DNA of 64,000 nucleotides from Nematocida homosporus (lineage: Eukaryota > Microsporidia): positions 46,816 through 110,815 of the forward strand of contig NW_026250680.1 of NCBI RefSeq assembly GCF_024244095.1, given 5' to 3'. Shown here one piece after another: positions 1 through 10,100 of this stretch. Positions within the stretch are counted from its first letter, which is position 1. Each line of letters opens with the position of its first letter. The notes under the pieces were generated by a model. The model searched no databases, was not told the origin of the DNA, and saw only the letters and a list, made by a program, of their open reading frames with translations. The translations under genes and the position numbers were made by a program.

Positions 1-394
1 CTAAGAAAAATTCAACGGTAATGAAATAATTGTTATCGGAAATCTTATAAGCCTGGGCTTTACTTAGAAACTCTTGGTACATCTGGTGGTTGTTTTCGGG
101 CTTTAGCTTGTGTTTGAGAAGTGCTTCTAAAAGATAGCAAAGAGGCACCTCCTTACTCGATAGAGCCAAAGAGGACTTTTTAATGGCAATACTCACATGA
201 GAGATAGAGCTATCTGGATGAACAAGAATAAGATATTTAAGACCATTAGCTAAGGTAGAATAAGAATGGCCAATATGCCGAGACTCTTGGCCACCAGGAT
301 CGTGTCTTTGCATTGAGATCCTAAACAGGCCCAAGATAATTAAAAGCAACGGAATTAGATTGTTTGCAGCAATTTGGAACCGTTTAAGCATCAT
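1..394 (-). CDS. M16 (insulinase-like) peptidase homologue, N-terminal part, zinc site degenerate
   Basis: A reading frame opens at an ATG at 394 on the minus strand and runs off the left edge, giving about 131 residues. Residues 10-25 are hydrophobic (signal peptide or anchor). Next comes a stretch like the start of insulinase-family peptidases (HSYSTLANGLKYLILVHPD, then SIAIKKSSL). In the family this is followed by the zinc motif HxxEH and an N-E-Y-x-x-F-L-S segment. Here the zinc motif reads YLLEA (glutamate near residue 90), so both histidines are gone, while MYQEFLS and NNYFITVEFF keep the expected order. It is probably a secreted or membrane-anchored, catalytically dead M16 member. The family call rests on motif order seen by eye, and the rest of the gene lies outside the window. 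Confidence 0.6.
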   Translation of the reverse strand, partial: MMLKRFQIAANNLIPLLLIILGLFRISMQRHDPGGQESRHIGHSYSTLANGLKYLILVHPDSSISHVSIAIKKSSLALSSKEVPLCYLLEALLKHKLKPENNHQMYQEFLSKAQAYKISDNNYFITVEFFL

Positions 395-723
395 TTGAAA
401 ATTAGAACTGAAAAGAAATTCTCCAGATAAGATAGCTCTTATCAATTGACCACAAAAAGAAATTCACAAAACTGCACTGGTATTGTCTTATGTTAAGATT
501 GGGTTGTGTTGGTGTTGGTGTTGTGTTGGTGTTGTAATAAAATGTACAGTAGTGTATTGTAGTGTAATATAGTGTGGTAAAGTGAGATAAGATATGATGA
601 AGTAATTTGAATATTATTCCGGTTAGATTACGTTGAATGCTAACTGTTTATCCACCCAACCCAATACTAACCCAAGTAGACATTAAAGTAGTGTTGCATT
701 TATTAGCAGTAAGGTTATGCCAA
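395..723. other. Intergenic, G+T-rich microsatellite-like stretch
   Basis: No gene seen. It separates the M16 start from the Spt16 3' end. Positions about 503-600 are built from GTGTTG and GTAGTGTA words. A CCCAATACTAACCC-type word sits near 660. Confidence 0.7.
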
Positions 724-3615
724 TTATGATTTGGCCTTCTTGCGTTTAGGCTGGTCTTCCTCTTCATCATCCACAATAAAGCTATTATCATTAGAATCCG
801 CATAATCATCATCATCGCCCTCCTCTTCTTCTTCCTCCTCCTCTTCCTCTTCTTCCTCAGACAAGTCAGAATCATCATTAGTTGAGAACTCTTCATCTTC
901 ATCCTCCTCTTCTTCTGTCGTGCTTAAATCAACTGCATCCGAGCCTGGATCTTCTTCTTCATCGGCTGGTTCTCGGGCTGGTTGAAGAATTGCCCAGGCT
1001 CCACTTTCATAGAAAGTTACTGGATCTTCCAAAACACTCTTCAACACATTACTCCACTGAATATTCACTTTAGTTTCGGTAAAGCAGATATTCTTAGCAT
1101 CAAAATAGTCCATTAACCAAGGCACATAGGAAGAAGAAACACCATGAATGTAAACAGGAGCCTTTGTCTTATCTTTAAGCACAAAAACCATATCACACGT
1201 AGTTACACCACTAATTCGTCTTTCAAAATTCAAAATCTCGATATCTTTCAAAGGCAAAACAAAGAAAGGATATTCAGTTACATTGATAATGCACTCAGAA
1301 GTAGGCTGAATCAGAACACTCTGCCGATGAGGCACTCCATAGAAGCCTTTGGAAAGAGGTTCTTCTAGAATAATCCGGGAGTGCAAAGAAACCTTCTCGG
1401 CAAAGGTATGGAAGGCATCGTTCACCTCTTCACGCATACGTTCTTCTTCTTCCTCTTCATAAATCTCAGCATCTTCACCACCCGGTCGGTTTCTAGTCTT
1501 GCGCGTATCATGCACGGCATTAACAATGCAATCACGGAAGAATTGAATATCGGTTGTTTTCTTATCTTGAATAGAGATAGGCGAGTTGAGTTTAAAGTAA
1601 AGAATAGTAGGAGACTCAGCTGTACCTGGCTGATAGATCATATGCTTGATCTTAGTAAATAAAACATCTACACACTCTCCTGACTTCATATGGTACCTCA
1701 GTCCATTCCGGTGTAGTTCAACCGTACTCGCCGCATTCTTCTTAGCACCCGCTCGATGGTCAAAACGAAGATAAACATTCTGGAGGGATTCAACTCGTTC
1801 AGAAGAAGTTTGGAGTTCTTCTTGCTCTCCCTCTTCCAAGGCGTCATCATCCGACTCATTCTCGTCCTTCTTAAGATTGTTGATTTCCTTCCAGGCCGTC
1901 GTTATGTTCTCTTGTGAGTCTTTGATCACAATTGATAAGAGATTATTAGGGAAAGGCCGATCGGCTGGTGGTGTGTAAAAGGCTAGTTTAAGGTACCCAA
2001 TGCCATCTTCAGCTGTTTTGGTGATAGTTTTGATAATGCCGATATGAAAAGGTACACTAACGCCAAAAACAGGTACTACTACGGAAGAGACACGTTTATC
2101 AATCTTAATAACTGGTGATCCTCTTGGAATTTGGGTTTCTTTTTGATAAGATACAACTTTTTGTACGGTTACATCTTCCTTGTTGTTTGACTGATGATCG
2201 TGTCCTTTATAGTAGGCTAACTGCTCTTCAATCAACTCGTCCATCAGTTCTTTTTGATGGTCGTTGATTTCATTAGCTCTTTCAATCTCTTTATCACGAT
2301 TACGCAACCGCCGTCCTAATTGCGTACGCTTTGTTTGTTCAACCGGCTTATCTAGCACATAGTCCTGAACTGAAGCACTAAATGGAGTCAAAATCTTGGC
2401 CCGATTATCATCAATCAAAACAATGTTGTCCAAATGAATAGTAGCTTCTTTAGGCTCTTCCTCCCCACTCGGTTCAATCAACCCTAAAACACTAACAAAC
2501 TGTACTGAGATGGCAAAAACCATCCCATTCCTAGGCAGCTGATCATCACCCGGTAAACCACCCCCTTCTTCCGGTCTAATTCCAATCGACTGGCCTATCT
2601 CAATCCGGCACTTTTTAACAATTTCTTCCTTATCAGCCGGACTAGACACTTTAATACTCTTCGCTACAAACTCCAAAGCCGCCTTTCTTATCTCGCCAAA
2701 CCTCTTATCTGTTCTTATCTCCTGCACCAGATAATTACTCGTTTGCAAAGCACAATCCAAAACGGCTAAACTCTTCTTATTAGGACCAACCAGTAAAGTC
2801 CGTCCTATTAAAGAACAGTACCCTTTATACCCCGCACAAAGATAGTAACTAATTACATCAAAATATAACAACTGTTCCTCATACGGGTTTTTAAACTCGC
2901 CTAAACTACTTCTCTCCACATGATAACGGCCACCACTCTGAATAATCGGTTTAAAACACAATTCTAGATAAGATTGATCAATTTCTTTGGGAAGTCTTCT
3001 TATCTCCACTTCCAAATCACCTTCAATCTTCTCACTCAACTCCTCATGAATAATTCGATCGTCTGTTTTGATAATCTGCTTAATCTTGCTATCTAAAAGT
3101 GAAGATAAACTTACTGCACAAACTCCAGCCTGTCTTAAAGTCTCTATCTGCACAGTATCTTTCTCTAAAAACACTTTCTCAATAGCACTACTAATATCAA
3201 CTGTTTCCACCACTATCTGCCAATTACTCAGAACATTAGAACTCTCCTCTTGTAAAATACCAATGGGCCGACCTTGACTAGCTGTCTTGATAGCTGCATT
3301 GATATCGGCTTGATTACTCCCATCTTTCATACGAATGATAGAACGAATATTAACCACACTTTTTAACTGTTCCAGAATTGCACTCTTCTTAGCACTTGTA
3401 ATGGCTAACACTTCAGTCGCTTTGATAATCAGAACTGTTTCGGGAAATTCATATCCCAAAAGATAAAGAAACATGGCTGTATTTATGCCATAAGAAAAAG
3501 TATCTTCTCTTTTACCCATTGAAATCATCAAACATTCGGCCGTACCTTCCATGGCCAGCAAAACCTTCTCAATCCGATCTTTGAAGACTTTACTCTCTAA
3601 TTGGACACTTGACAT
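724..3615 (-). CDS. SPT16: FACT histone chaperone large subunit Spt16
   Basis: The 963-residue protein is close to the usual Spt16 length (yeast about 1,035). Spt16 with Pob3 forms FACT, which opens and rebuilds nucleosomes during transcription and replication in the nucleus. Residues about 1-430 form the inactive aminopeptidase-like domain (GYEFPETVLII near residue 50). The middle domain contains LQNVYLRFDHRAGAKKNAAS (about 612) and GVPHRQSVLIQPTSE followed by YPFFVLPLKDIEILNFER (about 758-800), a hallmark block. From about residue 880 the tail is almost pure Glu/Asp/Ser and ends in a basic PKRKKAKS, as in FACT large subunits. The ATG start has no better alternative. It is a confident identification with no sign of breakage. 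Confidence 0.95.
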   Translation of the reverse strand: MSSVQLESKVFKDRIEKVLLAMEGTAECLMISMGKREDTFSYGINTAMFLYLLGYEFPETVLIIKATEVLAITSAKKSAILEQLKSVVNIRSIIRMKDGSNQADINAAIKTASQGRPIGILQEESSNVLSNWQIVVETVDISSAIEKVFLEKDTVQIETLRQAGVCAVSLSSLLDSKIKQIIKTDDRIIHEELSEKIEGDLEVEIRRLPKEIDQSYLELCFKPIIQSGGRYHVERSSLGEFKNPYEEQLLYFDVISYYLCAGYKGYCSLIGRTLLVGPNKKSLAVLDCALQTSNYLVQEIRTDKRFGEIRKAALEFVAKSIKVSSPADKEEIVKKCRIEIGQSIGIRPEEGGGLPGDDQLPRNGMVFAISVQFVSVLGLIEPSGEEEPKEATIHLDNIVLIDDNRAKILTPFSASVQDYVLDKPVEQTKRTQLGRRLRNRDKEIERANEINDHQKELMDELIEEQLAYYKGHDHQSNNKEDVTVQKVVSYQKETQIPRGSPVIKIDKRVSSVVVPVFGVSVPFHIGIIKTITKTAEDGIGYLKLAFYTPPADRPFPNNLLSIVIKDSQENITTAWKEINNLKKDENESDDDALEEGEQEELQTSSERVESLQNVYLRFDHRAGAKKNAASTVELHRNGLRYHMKSGECVDVLFTKIKHMIYQPGTAESPTILYFKLNSPISIQDKKTTDIQFFRDCIVNAVHDTRKTRNRPGGEDAEIYEEEEEERMREEVNDAFHTFAEKVSLHSRIILEEPLSKGFYGVPHRQSVLIQPTSECIINVTEYPFFVLPLKDIEILNFERRISGVTTCDMVFVLKDKTKAPVYIHGVSSSYVPWLMDYFDAKNICFTETKVNIQWSNVLKSVLEDPVTFYESGAWAILQPAREPADEEEDPGSDAVDLSTTEEEEDEDEEFSTNDDSDLSEEEEEEEEEEEEEGDDDDYADSNDNSFIVDDEEEDQPKRKKAKS

Positions 3616-4458
3616 ACTTTTAAATAAAAAAGATGCTTAAGAGGTATTAGATTGGTGTTGTGATGGTTTCTGGGGTGGTTATTGGGTTTAGATAGGGTTA
3701 GAGTAAGTTAAGTTGGTTGTTGGTTTGTTTTGATATCAAGTTAGATATTATTTACCTTATTTGGAAATATATAAATCATTTCTCTAGTCATTAAATTATC
3801 AGATTAGGTTAGATTGGGATTTGGTTAAGATTTGGTTTAGTAAAGAGCTGAAAATAAGAGGAAGTAATGACTAGATAAGGATTGGAGGTATCTTCTAAAT
3901 TTATTGTTGCCCGATAAGTAAGATAGTCTTTAAGAAGTACATTCAAGAGTTATATTAAGTGAAGTACATCTCATAAATCTCAGAGTTAAAGGGATGAGTA
4001 TGGGTAAGTAAAGAAAAGTACTGTATTAGATGGTTTAGTTTGGTATTGAGTTAGTACTGAGTTAATCTTTCATGTAAATCACTCTCTAATCCAATCCAAT
4101 CTCAAATCAAGTTTAGTCTTCTTCTTTACTCTTAATGGATGATTGAGTTAGTACAACCATAAAGACCGATTAAATTAAGCTAGAAACTCTCCCACTACTT
4201 CAACCCAACTTCTTATCCCAAACTAACTCAATACTTAACTAACTCAATACTTAACTCAATAAAGCACCATTAATATCCACCTCTTTATTTACCATACTAA
4301 CTCCATCTGTGTTTATTCAACTTAGTTCAAACTCAACTCAACCTAAACTCAATCCAATCCAAATTCAAACTCAAACTCAATTCAAACTCAACTTAGCTCA
4401 ATCCAAATCCAAACTCAACTCAATCCAAACTTAAACTTAATCCAAACATAAACTCAAT
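3616..4458. other. Intergenic, 843 bases, G+T-rich then A+C-rich
   Basis: It lies upstream of Spt16 and downstream of Nas2, both on the minus strand. The left part is rich in GGTTAG/TTGGGTT words and the right part in CAACTCAA/AATCCAAAC words. I see no gene or RNA. Confidence 0.7.
4318..4458. repeat. Degenerate A+C-rich tandem repeat
   Basis: About 140 bases made of imperfect copies of words such as AACTCAAACTCAATCC, immediately after the Nas2 stop codon (3' side of that gene). There is no fixed period, so it looks like slippage-derived sequence. Confidence 0.6.
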
Positions 4459-4716
4459 TCATTCGGTATCAGACTGATTATTCAGAATCTCTTCTTCCAA
4501 TGCCTTTCTTAGTGGCAGCCATTCATAGCGAATACTCTTTAATTCTGCTAGTATTTTAGTGATGGGATAGATATCAATGTCATTTCTAGGATAATTTTGA
4601 GAATCTACCAAACGATCACCTATCTCAAAGTTATACTTTTGCTTCAAATCAGTAATTAAACTGTCCATTCGAGCCTCTAACTCTTTAACTCGAGCAATAC
4701 ACTCTTTAATTCGCAT
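4459..4716 (-). CDS. NAS2: Nas2/PSMD9-type proteasome assembly chaperone, N-terminal domain only
   Basis: An 85-residue protein. Nas2 (PSMD9/p27) binds the Rpt5 ATPase while the 19S proteasome base assembles. A predicted N-terminal coiled coil (about 1-28) is followed by LVDSQNYPRNDIDIYPI, which matches the family signature LVD-x-x-G/N-YPR-x-D-[IV]-D-[IL]-Y, and by a second helix (about 54-78). Human and yeast proteins are about 220 residues and carry a C-terminal PDZ domain. Here the frame ends right after the helical domain, so the PDZ is missing. The ATG lies 15 bases from the start of the divergent Itc1-like gene. The motif match is specific, so the call is fairly firm despite the size. 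Confidence 0.75.
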   Translation of the reverse strand: MRIKECIARVKELEARMDSLITDLKQKYNFEIGDRLVDSQNYPRNDIDIYPITKILAELKSIRYEWLPLRKALEEEILNNQSDTE

Positions 4717-4731
4717 GTTTTTTATTTTGAC

Positions 4732-6318
4732 ATGATTGAAAGTACTGCTTTGCGTAAGTTTGCGATCTCTTACTTCTTGACTTACCCGAATCGTCCTTTA
4801 TGCACATTAGTTGATAAGATAGCCCAACATATTGAAAGAAAGTTCTTTAAAGGCGAGATAGTGTTTATTAAGGAAAAAGAACTAACTGGATGCATTGTGG
4901 AAAGTACAAAAACCGGCTATCTAGTTGAAATTTATGACGACAACCAGCCAGTGCCCCAAAAAGAAGAAATACCCAAGTCAGCTCTAATGAGAAAAGATAG
5001 TGCGACTAAGAATGAAGTTCTTCTCTTTCTTTTGAACTCAACCCGAGATACACCTTTAGGCCGAGTAGTGCTTGGTACTGCAGTACAGGATTTAGGTCTA
5101 TTCATGGGCCAGACTGTAACAGGATCAGCCGTAAGACAAATTATGAAGCCAGATGATATGTTAGAAGGAGCCGAAGCCCGTAAATGGCAATTCAACTTAT
5201 CTTCTGATAAAAAAGATAAGGAATTAGCTGCTATTGAGTTACAAAGACAGGAAGCTCAGAAATCAGCTATCTTAGAAGTACCTCGAACTATTTGGACTTT
5301 ACCTGATGCTGATTTCTGGCTGAATCAAAGAGTATTAGCTGTTTATGGTCAGATTAGTACATTTAGTGCCTTCTTTAAGACTGAACCCTTATCTTTGGAT
5401 GATTTTATTACGGCTTTGTTTAAGAAGGAGCCAAAAGATACGGCTATGATAGATATGTGTACGAAGTTTTTGAAAGCAGTTGGGCATGAACGGCGTAAAT
5501 CTGGTAAGGAAGGATTGAGAGATATCATTCAAATTGCAACCGAAGTTGTTTATCATAATCCTAGTACTCAATCAATTGTAGCCCGGATTAAGGCTGATAG
5601 TAGTGTTAGTAGTGGTGGTGTTAGTAATAGTGATGTTGCGACAGGTAGTAATAGTGCAAGTAGTAGTGGTGCTACAGCAAGTAATAATGCTACAGCTGGT
5701 AGTACTGGTGGGTTTACGCGTATTCAATGGTTTGCTGGTGATGCTTCGGCAAAGACTTGGCTGTCTTATATGAAGAGTTTTGTTTATGATATTATCAATG
5801 CTTATGGAATCAAAATCAAAACATTGGAGTTTTTGCCTGGGGGTGGTGGTGTACAAAATGAGTTGTCTCAATTGGCTGATCGTTTGCTAATCTTATCTTT
5901 TCTTTTGGAAATATGTATGCTTGGCTTGCGCTTCCGGGCATACTTTGATGCGGCAGTGGATGAGTTTAAGGAGAAGGAAAAGGAACGGGCTGGTTTGTTG
6001 CAGGAATTGCGGCGGTTGAAGGGTGAATTGCTACTGGGTCGACAGACTGATCAGGATAATACTGCTCTTAATGAGGCTGAACAGGCCTTGGCCGTACTAA
6101 ATAATGAGTATAAACCAGAACTATTACGGGCTTCAATTGGGTTCTATTTAGATATTCACTTCTTTATGATAGATAAGCGATTGTTGTACATTTACCATGA
6201 AGAGGTTTATATGATTCGGGAGGAGCATTGGAATGACTTGTTTACTGTCCTGGGCACGGATAAGAAGAAAGACGGAGTAATCCTAGATACTATGAAGAAG
6301 TACCTCCGCCTGGTTTGA
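4732..6318 (+). CDS. Itc1/Acf1-like regulatory subunit of an ISWI chromatin remodeler (WAC-DDT-WHIM)
   Basis: A 528-residue protein. Residues about 8-60 (RPLCTLVDKIAQHIERKFFKGE) resemble the second half of the WAC domain of Acf1/BAZ1 proteins, and residues about 75-105 resemble the segment that follows it. A DDT-like region starts near 190 (WLNQRVLAVYGQISTFSAFF, then LSLDDFITALF). After a Ser/Ala/Thr/Gly linker (about 287-325), WHIM-like pieces follow (WLSYMKSFVYDI near 345; a C-terminal segment from about 460). Such proteins guide the ISWI ATPase in nucleosome spacing. Compared with yeast Itc1 (over 1,200 residues) this one is strongly reduced. The domain order supports the call, but each domain is divergent. 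Its ATPase partner is not in this window; the Chd1 at 53.9 kb is a different family. Confidence 0.65.
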   Translation: MIESTALRKFAISYFLTYPNRPLCTLVDKIAQHIERKFFKGEIVFIKEKELTGCIVESTKTGYLVEIYDDNQPVPQKEEIPKSALMRKDSATKNEVLLFLLNSTRDTPLGRVVLGTAVQDLGLFMGQTVTGSAVRQIMKPDDMLEGAEARKWQFNLSSDKKDKELAAIELQRQEAQKSAILEVPRTIWTLPDADFWLNQRVLAVYGQISTFSAFFKTEPLSLDDFITALFKKEPKDTAMIDMCTKFLKAVGHERRKSGKEGLRDIIQIATEVVYHNPSTQSIVARIKADSSVSSGGVSNSDVATGSNSASSSGATASNNATAGSTGGFTRIQWFAGDASAKTWLSYMKSFVYDIINAYGIKIKTLEFLPGGGGVQNELSQLADRLLILSFLLEICMLGLRFRAYFDAAVDEFKEKEKERAGLLQELRRLKGELLLGRQTDQDNTALNEAEQALAVLNNEYKPELLRASIGFYLDIHFFMIDKRLLYIYHEEVYMIREEHWNDLFTVLGTDKKKDGVILDTMKKYLRLV

Positions 6319-6679
6319 TCGAAATAAATGCAGATATAGTTATTTTGGTTTTGTTGTTTATCTAATTATATACTGGATTGGGTAGTAGATCTGTTTTATC
6401 TAAAACTCATGCTAATTTGTTATTTTCCTTTTTGGGTAATAAAATACTGACCTCATCCTAACCTCATCCTAACCCAATCCCAACCTCACCCTAACCCAAT
6501 CCCAACCCCACCCTAACCTAATACTAACACACATCTTAATATACTACCAACCAAACCTTGATTAAACCTATAAACTCAGTGGCTGCTTCTTAAAACACTG
6601 CTAAAACACGCTCTAAACAGAACTAAAACCAGATCGGTGGAGTACTTTAGCCAAATCGGAAAATATTTATATCTATAGT
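6319..6679. other. Intergenic with C-rich degenerate repeat
   Basis: No gene seen. Positions 6449-6535 consist of degenerate copies of CCTAACCCAATCCCAA. A TATA-like ATTTATAT lies about 15 bases before the glutaredoxin ATG. A CArG-like TTTCCTTTTTGGGTAA is at 6424-6439. Confidence 0.6.
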
Positions 6680-7045
6680 ATGGCCATAGTTGACGTGCGA
6701 GATAAATTAGTTGAAATATTAGGTAGCAGCCAGATTGTCGCTGTGGTTGCTGGTTATTGTAAGTTTTGTACCATGTTGCGTGAAGCTCTGGCAATTGCAG
6801 AGAAGGCTGATTCTTCTCTTAGTGTCTCTTACATTACTGAGTCACATCCGCTTTATAAGGCTTTTAGAGATACGGCTTATACTGTTTTTGACCAGTATAA
6901 AACAGTTCCTCTAGTATTTATTCAGGGTCGGTTCCTTGGTGGTTATAGTAATTTTGATGCGATTTCAAAGCGATTGAATGAGTATGTGTCTATGCCAATG
7001 CTTAGTAAGTCATTACGGCTGACTAAGGAGGGCAAAATGCTTTGA
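6680..7045 (+). CDS. Glutaredoxin
   Basis: A 121-residue thioredoxin-fold oxidoreductase that would use glutathione to reduce disulfides or mixed disulfides. The active site is CKFC (Cys27, Cys30), a dithiol form in place of the common CPYC. The cis-proline segment TVPLVFIQGRFLGGYSNF (Pro77, Gly-Gly near 87) is the classic glutaredoxin glutathione-binding signature. There is no clear signal peptide, so it is probably cytosolic. It is about the usual size for a single-domain glutaredoxin. A TATA-like ATTTATAT lies just upstream. The identification is confident; substrate unknown. Confidence 0.88.
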   Translation: MAIVDVRDKLVEILGSSQIVAVVAGYCKFCTMLREALAIAEKADSSLSVSYITESHPLYKAFRDTAYTVFDQYKTVPLVFIQGRFLGGYSNFDAISKRLNEYVSMPMLSKSLRLTKEGKML

Positions 7046-7133
7046 TAATAAAGAGGAGTTAAATTACGTATTGTGATGGAATGTGGTGAAATGAAGTAAG
7101 TTGTTAGTCTAATAGTTGTTGGTCTTTATTGGG

Positions 7134-10100
7134 TTAATGCGTGTGCTTAGCTGGGCGGGAGAGGGCGTCGTGAAGGATGTCGAGTGAAATGGCGGAAATG
7201 GTTGTGTCATCAGAGGAGGCACAGAGGACTAGTTCTTTGAGGAGAGGTTGGATAGAAAGAGAGCCTAGGCGTTGGTGCTTGATTTCTTGGAGAATGTAAG
7301 TTATGGCTTCGCGCTGAAAGCGGGAGTAGGCGGTGCGCTTGGTTCGGATTTGAATATTGTACTGGGAGAGAATGGTTTGGAGCCATTGAATAGATTCTTT
7401 GCTAAGGTCTTTGCGGGCATGAATAAGTGTGCAGAGTGTGCGTGTAATGGTAAGATAGAGAGCGAATAACTGGTTATCTAAGGCATGGAACCAGGTTTCA
7501 ACTAGTAGACGGTAAAGGTCCAGTAAGTATGATTTTGAGATAGTTAATGAGATGTTTTCTAAGAAACCGATATACTCGCACATTTCGGTCTCTTCTTCTC
7601 TAATTGCTTTGGTATAGTTGTGATTATCAGAGAGGGCCCGAAGAATATTGCGGTTGCGAGTTGGTGTTTGATTAGGTTGAGTTGGGGTTTGATTAGGTTG
7701 AGTTGGTGTTTGGTTTGTTTGATTAGGTTGATTAGGTTGATTGTTGGGTAGGCCGAGGATTTCGCGGGAGGCCCAAACTAGCTGAGTTTCGGCATTGGGT
7801 TTGGCTTCTATTTGAAAGATTGCTTGGAGGGTTTTCTTGGCTTCGGCCCAACAAGTAGGTACAGTTCGTTTTTGGGACTGGAACATGATAAGGACTGAAA
7901 TGGCTTTCCGATGAATAGTTTGGGCTAGAGGCGAACCGATTAGTTCTTTGGAAAGGGCATTCATAATGTGCATGGCAAAGTATGAGGAGAGTTTAGGTGT
8001 GGAGACAATAAAGAGGCGTAGCCATTTAAGCTGAGTATCTACTCGAACGGTGGCAGTACAGGAAGACCCTGTTTCATCTAGGGCACTAATGGCTTCGTAC
8101 TCAAGAAAAGTAAGTGTTTGGCCGGTATTAGGACAGTTTTGGGCGAGTAGTGAAGTAATTCCAAGGAAGTAGGCCTTTTTGTCCTCTGGTGTAGCGGATT
8201 TATCAATGGCTCGGTACGTGATTTTGAGCATTTGCATTAAGGCTTCTAAGGGTGAGCTTGGTTGGACGGATAGAGTGCAGATGTCACAGACAGTTAAAAA
8301 GAAGTGTTTCTTATAGATAGGGTCATTAATACAAGGAATGCCGTTGCGTAGGGCATAAATAACTGTTACTTCCATTTCTGGGTCTCTGGAAAACCGAACC
8401 AGGATCTTAGTGAATAGAACCCAAAGAGGATAGAATCCTGAAGCTTTCTTGAGTTCACTGAAGTTTTCAAAAACTAAGGCTGAGATAGCTAGTAAGATTC
8501 CTTTGGTACTTTCTAGCGATCTTTGGTAGGACTCTTTTTCGGCCGTTTCATAGCTTTCTATCGCACAGGCACCGAGATTCTGGCATGGACACTGATCATT
8601 ATTGAGTTCGGTCTCTTCAGCCTCCTCGCTTGTAGGATCCTCATACTCACCCGTGTATATTTCGCGGTCTTTGGTGTAGACGGCGGCTCCTAGCACTCGT
8701 CTTAGGAAGACTTGGACTAAGGGCGCCCATTCCAAATGGCCGTGCTTCTTACAGAGATAGATTGACTCAAACAATTGGACAATGGCTGAGTCGCGCACAT
8801 CATCACGGCCATCGTAAATAACTGAGCATAACAAACACATAACGGCATGCCAAACATCTTTTCTCACTTTAGCTGTGATCTTTTTGGTCAGTACAAACTC
8901 GGTTAGTTCTCGGATGCATTGAAGCGCCCGAAATGAGATGTTGTTGTCCTTTTTAGTGAGACAGCAGATACCCAGAATCTGTACTGTAGTTACTAGTGTT
9001 TCTTCTGGAAGGGCATAAAGCAAACGATCGGTCACTACTTGTATAATATCAAAAACCATACCAGATAAAAGCGGCGACTGCATGGAAGCGATCAAAATAT
9101 CATAAATACATGTCCAGGCCTGGTAAAGCGTTTCGCCTGAGGACCTTACCCCAATTGATAAGGAATTCAAAACTTCTTGCCGAATCGGATGGGCATGCTC
9201 ATTATTGTAATCGGCCATAAATACATGCATAATGTGTGATAGTACAATCTTATGCATGGTTGCTGACCGCTTCTCGGAAAAGTAAGCACTAAAGAAGGAT
9301 GCAATTAAGGCCACACTACTATCAATATTATCAAGCATTTGTTGGTTTTGAAAAACATGTTCAATCAAGATAGTAAACTCTTTCTTTAAACAATCACCTC
9401 GACCGGCTAAAGATAAAAACAAGTCCGCATATTTCTCTGGCGCCAATGCCTCTGACTTACCCGCCCCCTCAATCGCTCTTTGCAAGTCCACGTCTTGAAA
9501 GGCAGTTAGTAGACCCATAAGTTCTTCCCAACTACCCAGCTCAGGATGAGTCTTTTGAACAGTGGCTGTTAACAGGAAGAATGCGGGCCAAACGGTAACT
9601 TTCTCTTTATGCTCATCGGTTAAGTTAGCCAGTAGACTGTAAAACACCGCTGGATTCTTCTGGGCCATCTGGTACCCTTCTAACAATAAAGTGTTCATCA
9701 CTGTAAGACTCTTTTGAGTGGCCATTTGAATAAGAATAGCTAGACTCTTCTTCAGTTCAATTGCAACCACCTCTTCTTCTTTGATCTGCGGCAGTTCAAC
9801 TAGTTTCTGTAGGAACCGAATGAAATAGGGAATGAATAGGGAAATGATTTGAGTTTGTTCATCTTTCTTATCACTGCACTGGCTAATAGCTGTTGCCGCT
9901 CTAACTATATGAAAGAATGCTAAGGAGACCATATGCTTACTATCTTCTGGAATTTCAGTCCGAGCCATTTGATCAAGATAAAACATATTAATCGGTGTGA
10001 TACTAGTTACATCAATTGTCTGACTTGGTGCAAACATTATATCTGCTAGTTCAGCACTACTAGATAGGGATAAAAAGGCTACTCTAGTAGGCAGTTTATA

